Shown: piece by piece, positions 43,245-52,640 of the stretch | How the letters are laid out: each line of letters begins with the position of its first letter | Position numbering within the stretch: the first letter of the stretch is position 1 | Source: Pseudomonas grimontii | GTDB taxonomy: Bacteria; Pseudomonadota; Gammaproteobacteria; Pseudomonadales; Pseudomonadaceae | Direction of reading: 5' to 3' | DNA: 64,000 bases | Assembly (NCBI RefSeq): GCF_007858185.1 | Contig: NZ_VFES01000011.1 | Coordinates: forward strand, 1-64,000 | Made by a program: the position numbers and the translations under genes | Notes under the pieces: generated by a model | Told to the model about the DNA's origin: nothing | Seen by the model: only the letters and a program-made list of their open reading frames with translations | Database searches by the model: none

Positions 43245-43904
43245 TTAGGCGTCCGCCAATGCAGCGATGACCAACGAGCTGCTGCGCTGGCCGTAGGCCG
43301 ACAGCACTAGGCGGATCTGCTCCAGGTCACGGGCGAGCACAGCGGCGAGCAGTTGCTCGAACAGCGCCAGGTACTCGCTCATGGACGCCTTGCGTTGATC
43401 CAGGGCCAGGTAGTAGGCACGGTTCATCGCCGGCTGCAGGTTTTCGACGGTTTCCTGCAAATACGGGTTGTTGGCAAAGGGGTACGCGGCGCGCATCACA
43501 TTGAAGCATTCTTCGACAAAGGCGCGAATGTCCTGGCGCTCGAAATTGCTCACCAGGCGCTGCTGGATCTGTACGAACGGCGCCATGTCGACCTGGGTCT
43601 GCCAGCCCTGGGCGACCGCATTACCGAGCAGGATATACAGCTCACTCATCAGCGTGCACAGGCTCTGCACCTTGTGCGCCGTGAGCTCGGTCACGTGGGC
43701 GCCACGGCGCGGCAGGATCGCGATCAGGTGGCGGCGTTCGAGGATCAGCAAAGCTTCACGCACGGAGCCACGGCTGACATTGAGCGCCAGCGTGACTTTC
43801 TGTTCCTGGATCCGCTCCCCAGGCTTGAGATCGCCGCGAATGATACGTTCGGCGAGGTGGTGAGCGATTTGCTCGGCGAGACTGTCCGGCGCCTTGAACG
43901 TCAT
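43245..43904 (-). CDS. GntR family (FCD/FadR-type) transcriptional regulator, likely regulator of xdhABC
   Basis: 219 residues: an N-terminal winged helix (IAHHLAERIIRGDLKPGERI to SRGSVREALLILERRHLI) and a helical FCD ligand domain. AAGGGA precedes the ATG. It is divergent from xdhA across 281 bases that contain two identical-layout operator-like repeats, so it probably controls purine catabolism and possibly itself. A homologous GntR gene holds the same place in P. aeruginosa. Confidence 0.92.
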   Translation of the reverse strand: MTFKAPDSLAEQIAHHLAERIIRGDLKPGERIQEQKVTLALNVSRGSVREALLILERRHLIAILPRRGAHVTELTAHKVQSLCTLMSELYILLGNAVAQGWQTQVDMAPFVQIQQRLVSNFERQDIRAFVEECFNVMRAAYPFANNPYLQETVENLQPAMNRAYYLALDQRKASMSEYLALFEQLLAAVLARDLEQIRLVLSAYGQRSSSLVIAALADA

Positions 43905-44087
43905 GTTTTCCCTTCAAAATCTTCTATCGGTACAAGCGCCGCAGTGTAGCGCATTGGCCCGCTGATGGCGCTACGCCCACCGTGGCGAATTTGGCATGAA
44001 ATAAGCAGCTCTGAACACTCAAAAGCCGCCAAAAACGCCGGTTCCAGAAGACTGGACCATAATTGAACGTGTTGCGACCGCATTTTC

Positions 44088-44127
44088 TTGACCCTTAAGT
44101 CAGAAAACCATTGACCGAAAAGTCAGA
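44088..44127. promoter_or_regulatory. Two direct operator-like repeats upstream of xdhA
   Basis: TTGACC-CTT-AAGTCAGA (44088-44104) and TTGACC-GAA-AAGTCAGA (44111-44127) match at 14 of 17 bases, differing only in the 3-base spacer, and start 23 bases apart, about two helical turns. Each is itself a dyad, TGAC-N6-GTCA. They lie in the divergent region between the GntR gene and xdhA. Confidence 0.6.
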
Positions 44128-44185
44128 CATGACTAGATTCGGCGCAAAAGCGGTTAACAACAATAATGAGTCTGCGAGGCCTTCC

Positions 44186-45634
44186 GTGATCCAGTTTTTA
44201 CTTAACCAGGAACTCCGTAGCGAGCACGCCCTGGACCCCAACCTGACCGTGCTCAACTATCTGCGCGAGCATGTGGGCAAACCCGGTACCAAGGAAGGCT
44301 GCGCCAGCGGCGACTGCGGTGCGTGCACTGTGGTAGTCGGCGAGTTGCACACCGACCCTCAGGGTGTTGAGCAGATCCGTTATCGCAGCCTCAATTCCTG
44401 CCTGACGTTTGTCTCCTCACTGCACGGCAAACAACTGATCAGCGTCGAAGACCTCAAGCACCAAGGCCAACTGCACAGCGTGCAACAGGCCATGGTGGAG
44501 TGCCACGGTTCGCAATGCGGCTTTTGCACCCCGGGTTTTGTAATGTCGTTGTTCGCCCTGCAAAAGAACAGCGACGCTCCCGACCGCCAAAAGGCCCACG
44601 AAGCCCTGGCCGGCAACCTGTGCCGCTGCACCGGTTATCGGCCGATTCTGGCCGCCGCCGAGCAGGCCTGTTGCAACAAACCGGTGGACCAGTTCGACAG
44701 CCGCCAGGCCGAGACCATCGCCCGCCTCAAAGCCATCGCGCCGACCCAAACCGGTGAACTCAACAGCGGCGACAAACGCTGCCTGGTGCCACTCACCGTG
44801 GCCGACCTGGCCGACCTCTATGACGCCTACCCGCAAGCCCGCCTGCTGGCCGGCGGCACCGACCTGGCGCTGGAAGTTACGCAGTTTCACCGCACCCTGC
44901 CGGTGATGATCTATGTCGGCAATATTGAAGAGATGAAGCGCATCGAGTCCTTCGATGACCGCCTGGAAATCGGCGCCGCCACTGCCCTCTCCGACTGCTA
45001 CACCGCGCTGCACCACGAATACCCGGACTTCGGCGACCTGCTGCACCGCTTCGCCTCCCTGCAAATCCGCAACCAGGGCACCTTGGGCGGCAATATCGGC
45101 AACGCCTCGCCGATTGGTGATTCGCCGCCGCTGCTGATCGCCCTCGGCGCGCAGATCGTGCTGTGCAAAGGCAACGTGCGCCGTACGTTGGCGCTGGAAG
45201 ACTACTTCATCGACTACCGCGTCACCGCTCGCCAGGACAGCGAATTCATCGAGAAAATCATCGTACCCAAAGGCCATGCGCTGTTCCGCGCGTACAAGGT
45301 GTCCAAGCGCTTGGACGACGATATTTCCGCGGTGTGTGCGGCGTTCAACCTGAAGATCAACAACGGTGTGATCAGTGAGGCCCGCATTGCGTTCGGCGGT
45401 ATGGCCGCCACGCCAAAACGCGCGAAAAACTGCGAAGCCGTGTTGGTCGGTGCCACCTGGAGCGCCGCCACCGTCGAGAAAGCCTGCGCCGCCCTCGCCG
45501 AGGATTTCACCCCGCTCTCGGACTTCCGCGCCAGCAAGGAATACCGCCTGCTCAGCGCACAAAACCTGCTGCGCAAATACTTCATCGAACTGCAAACGCC
45601 GCACATCGAGACTCGGGTGACCGCTTATGTCTAA
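44186..45634 (+). CDS. xdhA: Xanthine dehydrogenase small subunit
   Basis: A 482-residue subunit with the iron-sulfur and FAD domains of xanthine dehydrogenase, which oxidises hypoxanthine and xanthine to urate. The first [2Fe-2S] site is in EGCASGDCGACT, the second in GSQCGFCTPGF and AGNLCRCTGYRP. The FAD domain has LLAGGTDLALEV and NQGTLGGNIGNASPIGD. I choose GTG 44186 (giving MIQFLLNQELRSEH), with GAGG 6 bases upstream and matching known family starts; ATG 44129 and TTG 44111 are open in frame but run through the operator repeats. It overlaps xdhB by 8 bases. Confidence 0.94.
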   Translation: MIQFLLNQELRSEHALDPNLTVLNYLREHVGKPGTKEGCASGDCGACTVVVGELHTDPQGVEQIRYRSLNSCLTFVSSLHGKQLISVEDLKHQGQLHSVQQAMVECHGSQCGFCTPGFVMSLFALQKNSDAPDRQKAHEALAGNLCRCTGYRPILAAAEQACCNKPVDQFDSRQAETIARLKAIAPTQTGELNSGDKRCLVPLTVADLADLYDAYPQARLLAGGTDLALEVTQFHRTLPVMIYVGNIEEMKRIESFDDRLEIGAATALSDCYTALHHEYPDFGDLLHRFASLQIRNQGTLGGNIGNASPIGDSPPLLIALGAQIVLCKGNVRRTLALEDYFIDYRVTARQDSEFIEKIIVPKGHALFRAYKVSKRLDDDISAVCAAFNLKINNGVISEARIAFGGMAATPKRAKNCEAVLVGATWSAATVEKACAALAEDFTPLSDFRASKEYRLLSAQNLLRKYFIELQTPHIETRVTAYV

Positions 45635-48026
45635 CCATCACGCCGTGGAAAAAACCCAGGCCGAACTGGCCGCGCTGTTTGCCCAGGACTTGACCTCCGG
45701 GGTCGGCCGCAGCGTCAAGCATGACAGCGCCTCCAAGCACGTATCCGGTGAAGCGCAGTACATCGATGACCGCCTGGAATTCCCCAACCAGTTGCACCTG
45801 TATGCGCGCATGTCCGACCGCGCCCACGCTCGGATCATCAGCATCGACACCGCGCCCTGCTACGCCTTCGACGGTGTGCGCATCGTCATCACCCACGAAG
45901 ACGTACCGGGCCTGAAAGACATCGGTCCATTGATGCCCGGCGACCCCTTGCTGGCAATCGACACGGTGCAGTTTGTCGGCCAGGTCGTTTTGGCCGTGGC
46001 CGCCCGCGACCTGGAAACCGCCCGCAAGGCCGCGATGGCCGCCGTGATCGAATACGAAGACCTGGAGCCCGTGCTGGATGTGGTCGAGGCCTTTCGCAAC
46101 AAGCATTTCGTGCTCGATAGCCACACCCACCAACGCGGTGATTCGGCCGGCGCGCTGGCGACCGCCAAGCACCGCATCCAGGGCACGCTGCATATCGGCG
46201 GCCAGGAACACTTCTACCTGGAAACCCAGATCTCATCGGTGATGCCCACCGAAGACGGCGGCATGATCGTCTATTGCTCCACGCAAAACCCCACCGAAGT
46301 GCAGAAGCTGGTGGCCGAAGTACTCGACGTATCGATTAACAAGATCGTCGTCGATATGCGCCGCATGGGCGGCGGTTTTGGCGGCAAGGAAACCCAGGCC
46401 GCCAGCCCGGCGTGCCTGTGCGCGGTGGTGGCGCGCCTTACCGGCCAACCAACCAAGATGCGCCTGCCGCGCGTCGAAGACATGCTGATGACCGGCAAGC
46501 GCCACCCCTTCTATATCGAATACGACGTGGGCTTCGACGACAGCGGTCGCCTGCACGGGATCAATCTGGAGCTGGCCGGTAACTGCGGCTGCTCGCCGGA
46601 CCTGTCCAACTCGATTGTCGACCGCGCCATGTTCCATGCCGACAACGCGTACTACCTGGGCGACGCCACGGTCAACGGCCATCGCTGCAAGACCAACACC
46701 GCGTCCAACACCGCCTATCGCGGCTTCGGTGGCCCACAAGGCATGGTCGCCATCGAGGAAGTGATGGACGCCATCGCCCGCCATCTGGCGCTGGACCCGT
46801 TGGCGGTGCGCAAGGCCAATTACTACGGCATGACCGAGCGCAACGTCACCCACTACTACCAGACCGTCGAGCACAACATGCTCGAAGAAATGACCGCTGA
46901 ACTTGAAGCCAGCAGCCAATACGCCGAGCGCCGCGAAGCGATCCGCCTGTACAACGCCCACAGCCCGATCCTGAAAAAAGGCCTCGCGCTGACGCCGGTG
47001 AAATTCGGGATCTCGTTCACAGCGAGCTTCCTGAACCAAGCGGGCGCGCTGATCCATATCTACACCGACGGCAGCATCCATCTGAACCACGGCGGCACCG
47101 AAATGGGCCAGGGCTTGAACACCAAAGTCGCCCAAGTGGTGGCCGAAGTGTTCCAGGTGGACATCGACCGCGTGCAAATCACCGCCACCAACACCGACAA
47201 GGTGCCGAACACCTCGCCGACCGCCGCCTCCAGCGGTGCGGACCTGAACGGCAAGGCCGCCCAGAACGCCGCCGAAACCATCAAGCAACGCCTGGCGGAA
47301 TTCGCCGCGCGCAAATACGACGTGAGCGAAGCGGATGTGGAATTCCACAACGGCCATGTGCGCGTGCGCGACCAGATCCTGCCCTTCGAGGCGTTGATCC
47401 AGCAGGCGTACTTCGCCCAGGTCTCGCTGTCGAGCACCGGCTTCTACAAGACCCCGAAAATCTTCTACGACCGCAGCCAGGCGCGCGGTCGGCCGTTCTA
47501 CTACTTCGCCTTCGGCGCGGCCTGCTGTGAAGTGATCGTCGACACCCTGACCGGCGAATACAAGATGCTGCGCACCGACATCCTCCACGACGTGGGCGCC
47601 TCACTGAACCCGGCCATCGACATCGGCCAGGTGGAAGGTGGCTTTATCCAGGGCATGGGCTGGCTGACCATGGAAGAGTTGGTGTGGAACAACAAGGGCA
47701 AGCTAGAGACCTGCGGCCCGGCCAGCTACAAGATCCCGGCGGTGGCCGACATGCCGCTGGACCTGCGCGTGAAGCTGGTGGAAAACCGCAAGAACCCGGA
47801 AGACACGGTGTTCCATTCCAAAGCCGTGGGCGAGCCACCGTTCATGCTCGGGATTGCCTCGTGGTGCGCGATCAAGGATGCGGTGGCAAGCCTGGGTGAC
47901 TATCGCCATCAGCCCAAGATCGATGCGCCGGCGACACCGGAGCGGGTGTTGTGGGGGTGTGAGCAGATGCGGCAGTTGCAGGCGGTTGTGCCTGTTGAAA
48001 CCGAAACCGAGATGGCTTCGCTCTAG
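45627..48026 (+). CDS. xdhB: Xanthine dehydrogenase large (molybdopterin) subunit
   Basis: A 799-residue molybdenum-cofactor-binding subunit. GEAQYIDDRLE near the start, the cofactor loops GGGFGGKETQA and AYRGFGGPQGM, and the catalytic glutamate region KAVGEPPFML are visible. Its start is inside the xdhA end (8-base overlap), so the two subunits are translationally coupled. A REPIN element follows before xdhC. Confidence 0.95.
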   Translation: MSNHHAVEKTQAELAALFAQDLTSGVGRSVKHDSASKHVSGEAQYIDDRLEFPNQLHLYARMSDRAHARIISIDTAPCYAFDGVRIVITHEDVPGLKDIGPLMPGDPLLAIDTVQFVGQVVLAVAARDLETARKAAMAAVIEYEDLEPVLDVVEAFRNKHFVLDSHTHQRGDSAGALATAKHRIQGTLHIGGQEHFYLETQISSVMPTEDGGMIVYCSTQNPTEVQKLVAEVLDVSINKIVVDMRRMGGGFGGKETQAASPACLCAVVARLTGQPTKMRLPRVEDMLMTGKRHPFYIEYDVGFDDSGRLHGINLELAGNCGCSPDLSNSIVDRAMFHADNAYYLGDATVNGHRCKTNTASNTAYRGFGGPQGMVAIEEVMDAIARHLALDPLAVRKANYYGMTERNVTHYYQTVEHNMLEEMTAELEASSQYAERREAIRLYNAHSPILKKGLALTPVKFGISFTASFLNQAGALIHIYTDGSIHLNHGGTEMGQGLNTKVAQVVAEVFQVDIDRVQITATNTDKVPNTSPTAASSGADLNGKAAQNAAETIKQRLAEFAARKYDVSEADVEFHNGHVRVRDQILPFEALIQQAYFAQVSLSSTGFYKTPKIFYDRSQARGRPFYYFAFGAACCEVIVDTLTGEYKMLRTDILHDVGASLNPAIDIGQVEGGFIQGMGWLTMEELVWNNKGKLETCGPASYKIPAVADMPLDLRVKLVENRKNPEDTVFHSKAVGEPPFMLGIASWCAIKDAVASLGDYRHQPKIDAPATPERVLWGCEQMRQLQAVVPVETETEMASL

Positions 48027-48039
48027 ACCGAGGCGCTGC

Positions 48040-48115
48040 CATCGGGGGCAAGCCCCCTCCCACATTTGACGGTATTCACAGATCAAAATGTGGGAGGGGG
48101 GCTTGCTCCCGATAG
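48040..48115. repeat. REPIN-type inverted REP pair between xdhB and xdhC
   Basis: ATCGGGGGCAAGCCCCCTCC and the inverse GGGAGGGGGGCTTGCTCCC flank a spacer containing GACGGTATTCACAGATCA. The spacer and arm order are the same as at 5980-6052, which identifies the pair as a single mobile unit. It sits inside the xdhABC operon and may attenuate transcription or protect upstream mRNA. Confidence 0.85.
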
Positions 48116-48144
48116 CGGCCTGACAGACACCACAAGAGGTGACT

Positions 48145-48987
48145 ATGAACAACTGGATCAGCGCCCTCGCCGACCTGCAAAACCAAGGCGAACCCTGCGT
48201 ACTGGTGACCATCATCGAAGAGCTTGGCTCCACACCGCGCAATGCCGGTTCGAAGATGGTGATCAGCGCCGCGCAGACCTTCGACACCATCGGTGGCGGC
48301 CACCTGGAATACAAGGCCATGCAGATCGCCCGCGACATGCTCGTGCGCGGCCAGCAGAACACCCACCTGGAGCGCTTCAGCCTCGGCGCGAGCCTGGGCC
48401 AGTGCTGCGGTGGCGTCACCGTGCTGCTGTTCGAACCCATGGGCCAGGTGCAGGCGCAGATTGCGGTGTTCGGCGCAGGCCACGTCGGCCGCGCGCTGGT
48501 GCCGTTGCTGGCGAGCCTGCCGTGTCGGGTGCGCTGGATCGATTCGCGCGAGCAGGAGTTTCCGGAACATATCCCCCAGGGCGTGCGTAAAATCGTCAGC
48601 GAAGAGCCGGTGGACGAAATTGCCGACCTGCCGGTGGGCAGTTACTGCATCGTCATGACCCACAATCACGCGCTGGATCTGGAACTGACCGCCGCCCTGC
48701 TCAAGCGCAATGACTTCGCCTACTTCGGCCTGATCGGCTCCAAGACCAAACGCGTCAAGTTCGAACACCGCCTGCGCGATCGCGGCTTCGACGCCGCGCA
48801 GTTGCAACGCATGCGTTGCCCCATGGGCCTCACCGAGGTGAAGGGCAAGTTACCGGTGGAGATCGCCATCTCCATCGCCGGCGAAATCATCGCCACCTAT
48901 AACGCCAATTTCGGCCAGCACACCGCGAGCGCCGAACCCATTGCCAAGTTACTGCCGGTGTCACGCCGCAGCCAAGCCACGAATTGA
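48145..48987 (+). CDS. xdhC: Xanthine dehydrogenase accessory protein XdhC
   Basis: A 280-residue cytoplasmic factor that inserts sulfurated molybdenum cofactor into XdhB. The N-terminal XdhC/CoxI domain has ELGSTPRNAGSKMVIS and GGGHLEYKA, with CC in LGQCCGG. A Rossmann-like domain begins IAVFGAGHVGRALVPLL and ends LIGSKTKRVKFEHRL. The start is ATG 48145 after AGAGG. It is 7 bases before guaD. Confidence 0.94.
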   Translation: MNNWISALADLQNQGEPCVLVTIIEELGSTPRNAGSKMVISAAQTFDTIGGGHLEYKAMQIARDMLVRGQQNTHLERFSLGASLGQCCGGVTVLLFEPMGQVQAQIAVFGAGHVGRALVPLLASLPCRVRWIDSREQEFPEHIPQGVRKIVSEEPVDEIADLPVGSYCIVMTHNHALDLELTAALLKRNDFAYFGLIGSKTKRVKFEHRLRDRGFDAAQLQRMRCPMGLTEVKGKLPVEIAISIAGEIIATYNANFGQHTASAEPIAKLLPVSRRSQATN

Positions 48988-48994
48988 GATAACC

Positions 48995-50299
48995 ATGCCT
49001 TTGACTCGCAAAGCCTACCGTGCCGCCATCCTGCACAGCATCGCCGACCCCGCTGAAGTGGGAATCGAAGCGTCTTATGAGTATTTCGAAGACGGTCTGC
49101 TGGTCATCGATAACGGCCGGATCAGCGCCGTCGGCCATGCTGGCGACCTGCTGCCGACCCTGCCGGCCGACATCGAAGTCACCCATTACCAGGACGCGCT
49201 GATCACCCCAGGCCTGATCGACACCCATATCCACCTGCCGCAAACCGGCATGGTCGGCGCGTATGGCGAGCAGTTGCTGGACTGGCTCAACACCTACACC
49301 TTCCCGTGCGAAAGCCAGTTCGCCGACAAGGCCCACGCAGATGAAGTCGCGGACATTTTCATCAAGGAACTGCTGCGCAACGGCACCACCACCGCGCTGG
49401 TGTTCGGCAGCGTGCATCCGCAGTCGGTGAACGCTTTCTTTGAAGCGGCGGAAAAACTCGACCTGCGCATGATCGCCGGCAAAGTGATGATGGATCGCAA
49501 TGCGCCGGATTATCTGACCGACACGCCGGAATCCGGCTACCAGGAAAGCAAGGCGCTGATCGAGCGCTGGCACGGCAAGGGTCGCCTGCACTATGCGGTC
49601 ACACCGCGTTTTGCCCCGACCAGCACGCCTGAGCAACTGGCGCTGGCCGGGCAACTGCTGGGCGAGTACCCGGACCTGTACATGCAGACGCACATCAGCG
49701 AGAACAAGCAGGAAATCGAGTGGGTGAAGGCGCTATTCCCGGAGCGAAACGGCTACCTGGATGTGTACGACCACTACAAGCTGCTGGGCGAGCGCTCGGT
49801 GTTCGCCCACGGCGTGCACCTGTGTGACGACGAATGCGCGCGGTTGGCGGAGACGGGGTCGGCGGTGGCGTTCTGCCCGACGTCGAACCTCTTCCTAGGC
49901 AGCGGCCTGTTCAACCTGCCGATGGCCGAGAAGCATAAGTTGAACGTGGGCCTGGGCACGGACGTGGGCGGCGGCACCAGTTTCTCGCTGCTGCAAACGT
50001 TGAACGAAGCGTACAAAGTCATGCAGTTGCAGGGCGCGCGGTTGAGCCCGTTCAAGTCCCTGTACCTGGCGACCCTGGGCGGCGCGCGGGCGCTGCGTCT
50101 GGAAGACAGGATCGGCACGTTGCAGCCGGGTACCGATGCCGACTTCCTGGTGCTGGATTACAACGCCACGCCGCTGCTCAGCTATCGGTTGAAGCAGGCG
50201 AATAACATTGCCGAGACGTTGTTTGTGTTGATGACGCTGGGGGATGATCGGACGGTGTTGCAGACGTATGCGGCCGGCCAACGGGTGCACCAACGCTGA
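48995..50299 (+). CDS. guaD: Guanine deaminase
   Basis: A 434-residue zinc amidohydrolase converting guanine to xanthine, the substrate of XdhAB. Metal and catalytic motifs in order: LIDTHIHLPQTGM, LYMQTHISENKQEIEW, FAHGVHLCDDE and GLGTDVGGGTSFS. The C-terminal LQPGTDADFLVLD is common in the family. The start is ATG 48995, 7 bases after xdhC. It is placed in the same operon as xdhABC. Confidence 0.95.
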   Translation: MPLTRKAYRAAILHSIADPAEVGIEASYEYFEDGLLVIDNGRISAVGHAGDLLPTLPADIEVTHYQDALITPGLIDTHIHLPQTGMVGAYGEQLLDWLNTYTFPCESQFADKAHADEVADIFIKELLRNGTTTALVFGSVHPQSVNAFFEAAEKLDLRMIAGKVMMDRNAPDYLTDTPESGYQESKALIERWHGKGRLHYAVTPRFAPTSTPEQLALAGQLLGEYPDLYMQTHISENKQEIEWVKALFPERNGYLDVYDHYKLLGERSVFAHGVHLCDDECARLAETGSAVAFCPTSNLFLGSGLFNLPMAEKHKLNVGLGTDVGGGTSFSLLQTLNEAYKVMQLQGARLSPFKSLYLATLGGARALRLEDRIGTLQPGTDADFLVLDYNATPLLSYRLKQANNIAETLFVLMTLGDDRTVLQTYAAGQRVHQR

Positions 50300-50320
50300 T
50301 CTCTAACGCCACACACAACC

Positions 50321-50415
50321 AAATGTGGAAGGGGGCTTGCTCCCGATGGCAGTGGTTCAGTTAGTCATGTGTTAACTGATCCACCGCTATCGGGGGCAAG
50401 CCCCCTCCCACCTTT
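50321..50415. repeat. REP pair in divergent orientation after guaD
   Basis: AATGTGGAAGGGGGCTTGC and the inverse GGGGGCAAGCCCCCTCCCACC face each other about 45 bases apart, with GGTTCAGTTAGT and its near inverse GTTAACTGATCC between. Arm order differs from the units at 5980 and 48040. It lies between convergent guaD and the GntR gene and probably terminates both. Confidence 0.75.
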
Positions 50416-50437
50416 TGTCCCGGGTGAGCCGGGGAAA

Positions 50438-51202
50438 TTACAGCTTTATCGAGGAACGCCCCGGCTTCTTGGTCTGCAGCAAATGCGAGAACACCGCATG
50501 CAAATCGTCCGACGCACTTTCCTCGTCGAGGTTGAGCTTGCTGTCGATGTGATCCATGTGATGCATCATCAAGTTCACCGCCAGCGCCGCGTCCCGTGCT
50601 TCGATCGCATCGATCAGTTGGGTGTGCTCATCGTAGGAGCAGTGCGAGCGGTTGCCGCTTTCGTACTGGGCGATGATCAGCGAGGTCTGGGACACCAGGC
50701 TGCGCTGGAAGCTGATCAGCGGCGCGTTCTTCGCCGCTTCGGCCAGCTTGAGATGGAATTCGCCGGAGAGGCGGATGCCCGCACCGCGATCACCGCGGGA
50801 GAAGCTGTCGCGCTCGTCGTTGACCATCTGGCGCAGTTCCGCCAGTTGCTCGGCGGTGGCGTGCTGCACCGCCAACTCGGTGATCGCCCGCTCTACCAGG
50901 CGTCGCGCCAGGAACACCTGGCGGGCTTCTTCCACGCTTGGGCTCGCCACCACCGCGCCACGATTGGGCCGCAGCAACACCACGCCTTCATGGGCCAGGC
51001 GCGACAGGGCGCGGCGAATGATGGTGCGGCTCACGCCGAAGATTTCGCCCAGTGCCTCTTCGCTCAATTTGGTACCGGGTGCCAGGCGCTGCTCGAGGAT
51101 CGCCTCGAAGATATGCGCATAGACGATATCGTCCTGGGTTCCGCTGCGACCGGCCTTGCCGGCTCGCGGTTGTTTCTTGAGAGGTTGCAACTGTTCGTTC
51201 AT
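50438..51202 (-). CDS. GntR family (FCD-type) transcriptional regulator
   Basis: 254 residues: winged helix (AHIFEAILEQRLAPGTKL to SRTIIRRALSRLAHEGVV) after a basic N-terminal extension, then an FCD ligand-binding domain with histidines expected to bind metal (EFHLKLAEAA, MMHHMDHIDS). The start is ATG 51202. It is divergent from the BenE-type transporter and next to guaD, so it probably responds to a purine breakdown product. Confidence 0.92.
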   Translation of the reverse strand: MNEQLQPLKKQPRAGKAGRSGTQDDIVYAHIFEAILEQRLAPGTKLSEEALGEIFGVSRTIIRRALSRLAHEGVVLLRPNRGAVVASPSVEEARQVFLARRLVERAITELAVQHATAEQLAELRQMVNDERDSFSRGDRGAGIRLSGEFHLKLAEAAKNAPLISFQRSLVSQTSLIIAQYESGNRSHCSYDEHTQLIDAIEARDAALAVNLMMHHMDHIDSKLNLDEESASDDLHAVFSHLLQTKKPGRSSIKL

Positions 51203-51237
51203 GGGCACTCGGGTCGGGAGAACGGCGGCGAATTAAC

Positions 51238-51319
51238 GGTAATACGGCAACTTTAAGGTAATACGGCAACACTGGGTCGCTGGCAAGTATCACCTAAAAA
51301 CACGGCACATTGTACACAA
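51238..51319. promoter_or_regulatory. Repeats and dyad in the GntR/transporter divergent promoter
   Basis: GGTAATACGGCAAC occurs twice, at 51238-51251 and 51257-51270, in direct orientation 19 bases apart. TTGT-AC-ACAA at 51310-51319 resembles the short dyads bound by FCD-type GntR regulators. Both lie between the divergent genes. Which of the two is the operator is not decided by the sequence. Confidence 0.5.
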
Positions 51320-51447
51320 CCGACTGCGCCAACACACTGTACGGCTGTTTGCGGCCTCGGCTGTATTGCAATGAGTCGTTACGTTTGAGTTTAGGCTTGA
51401 ATCTGCGCCATCACCGGCAAACACCCAGGTAAAAGGAACACCTTTCC

Positions 51448-52635
51448 ATGACCGACGCCACCCAAGCGCCCTTGCGCCCGCTGGCCGACACTTCTGCGTC
51501 GGCCGTCGTCGCCGGCTTTATCGCCATGATGACCGGCTACACCAGCTCCCTGGTCCTGATGTTCCAGGCCGGCCAGGCTGCCGGCTTGACCACGGCGCAG
51601 ATTTCTTCGTGGATCTGGGCAATTTCCATCGGCATGGCGGTGTGCAGCATCGGCCTGTCCCTGCGCTATCGCACGCCAATCACCATTGCCTGGTCCACCC
51701 CCGGCGCCGCGCTGTTGATCACCAGCCTGGACGGTGTGAGTTATGGCGAGGCTATCGGCGCCTACATCACCTGTGCAGTGCTGGTGACGCTCTGCGGGCT
51801 CACCGGCAGCTTTGAAAAACTGGTCAAGCGTATTCCTGCGTCGTTGGCGGCAGCGTTGCTGGCGGGGATCCTGTTCAAGATCGGCAGCGAGATTTTCGTC
51901 GCCGCGCAGCATCGCACCGGCCTGGTACTGGGGATGTTTTTCACCTACCTGATCATCAAGCGCCTGTCGCCACGTTATGCGGTGCTGGCCGCGCTGGTGA
52001 TCGGCACCCTGTTGTCGGGACTGATGGGCTTGCTGGACTTCAGCGGCTTCCACCTGGAAGTGGCGACGCCGGTGTGGACGACGCCGCACTTCTCGCTGGC
52101 GGCGACCATCAGCATCGGGATTCCGCTGTTCGTGGTGGCGATGACCTCGCAGAACATGCCCGGCGTCGCGGTACTGCGGGCCGATGGCTATAACGTGCCG
52201 GCCTCGCCCCTGATCACCACCACCGGCCTGGCCTCGCTGGTGCTGGCGCCATTCGGCTCCCACGGTATCAACCTGGCGGCGATCAGCGCAGCCATCTGCA
52301 CCGGCCCCCACGCCCACGAAGACCGCAATAAACGCTACACCGCCGCCGTATGGTGCGGGGTGTTCTACGGCATCGCCGGGGTGTTCGGAGCGACGCTGGC
52401 AGCATTGTTCGCAGCCCTGCCCAAGGAGCTGGTGCTGTCGATTGCGGCCTTGGCCTTGTTTGGCTCGATCATCAATGGCTTGAGTATCGCCATGAATGAG
52501 CCGAAGGAACGGGAAGCGGCGCTGATCACCTTTATGGTCACCGCGTCAGGCTTGACGTTGTTTTCCATCGGGTCGGCGTTCTGGGGGATTGTGGCGGGGG
52601 TGTTGACGCTGCTGATTCTGAACTGGCGGAAGTGA
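51448..52635 (+). CDS. BenE family (benzoate/purine-type) membrane transporter
   Basis: A 395-residue inner-membrane protein with about 11-12 hydrophobic segments. GFIAMMTGYTSSLVLMFQAGQ, ITIAWSTPGAALLI, LFVVAMTSQNMPGVAVLRADGY and APFGSHGINLAAISAAICTGP are the hallmarks of the BenE family of proton symporters. The family name comes from benzoate transport; here the purine catabolic neighbours and adjacent GntR gene suggest uptake of a purine or its product. That is an inference from context. Confidence 0.88.
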   Translation: MTDATQAPLRPLADTSASAVVAGFIAMMTGYTSSLVLMFQAGQAAGLTTAQISSWIWAISIGMAVCSIGLSLRYRTPITIAWSTPGAALLITSLDGVSYGEAIGAYITCAVLVTLCGLTGSFEKLVKRIPASLAAALLAGILFKIGSEIFVAAQHRTGLVLGMFFTYLIIKRLSPRYAVLAALVIGTLLSGLMGLLDFSGFHLEVATPVWTTPHFSLAATISIGIPLFVVAMTSQNMPGVAVLRADGYNVPASPLITTTGLASLVLAPFGSHGINLAAISAAICTGPHAHEDRNKRYTAAVWCGVFYGIAGVFGATLAALFAALPKELVLSIAALALFGSIINGLSIAMNEPKEREAALITFMVTASGLTLFSIGSAFWGIVAGVLTLLILNWRK

Positions 52636-52640
52636 GGATT

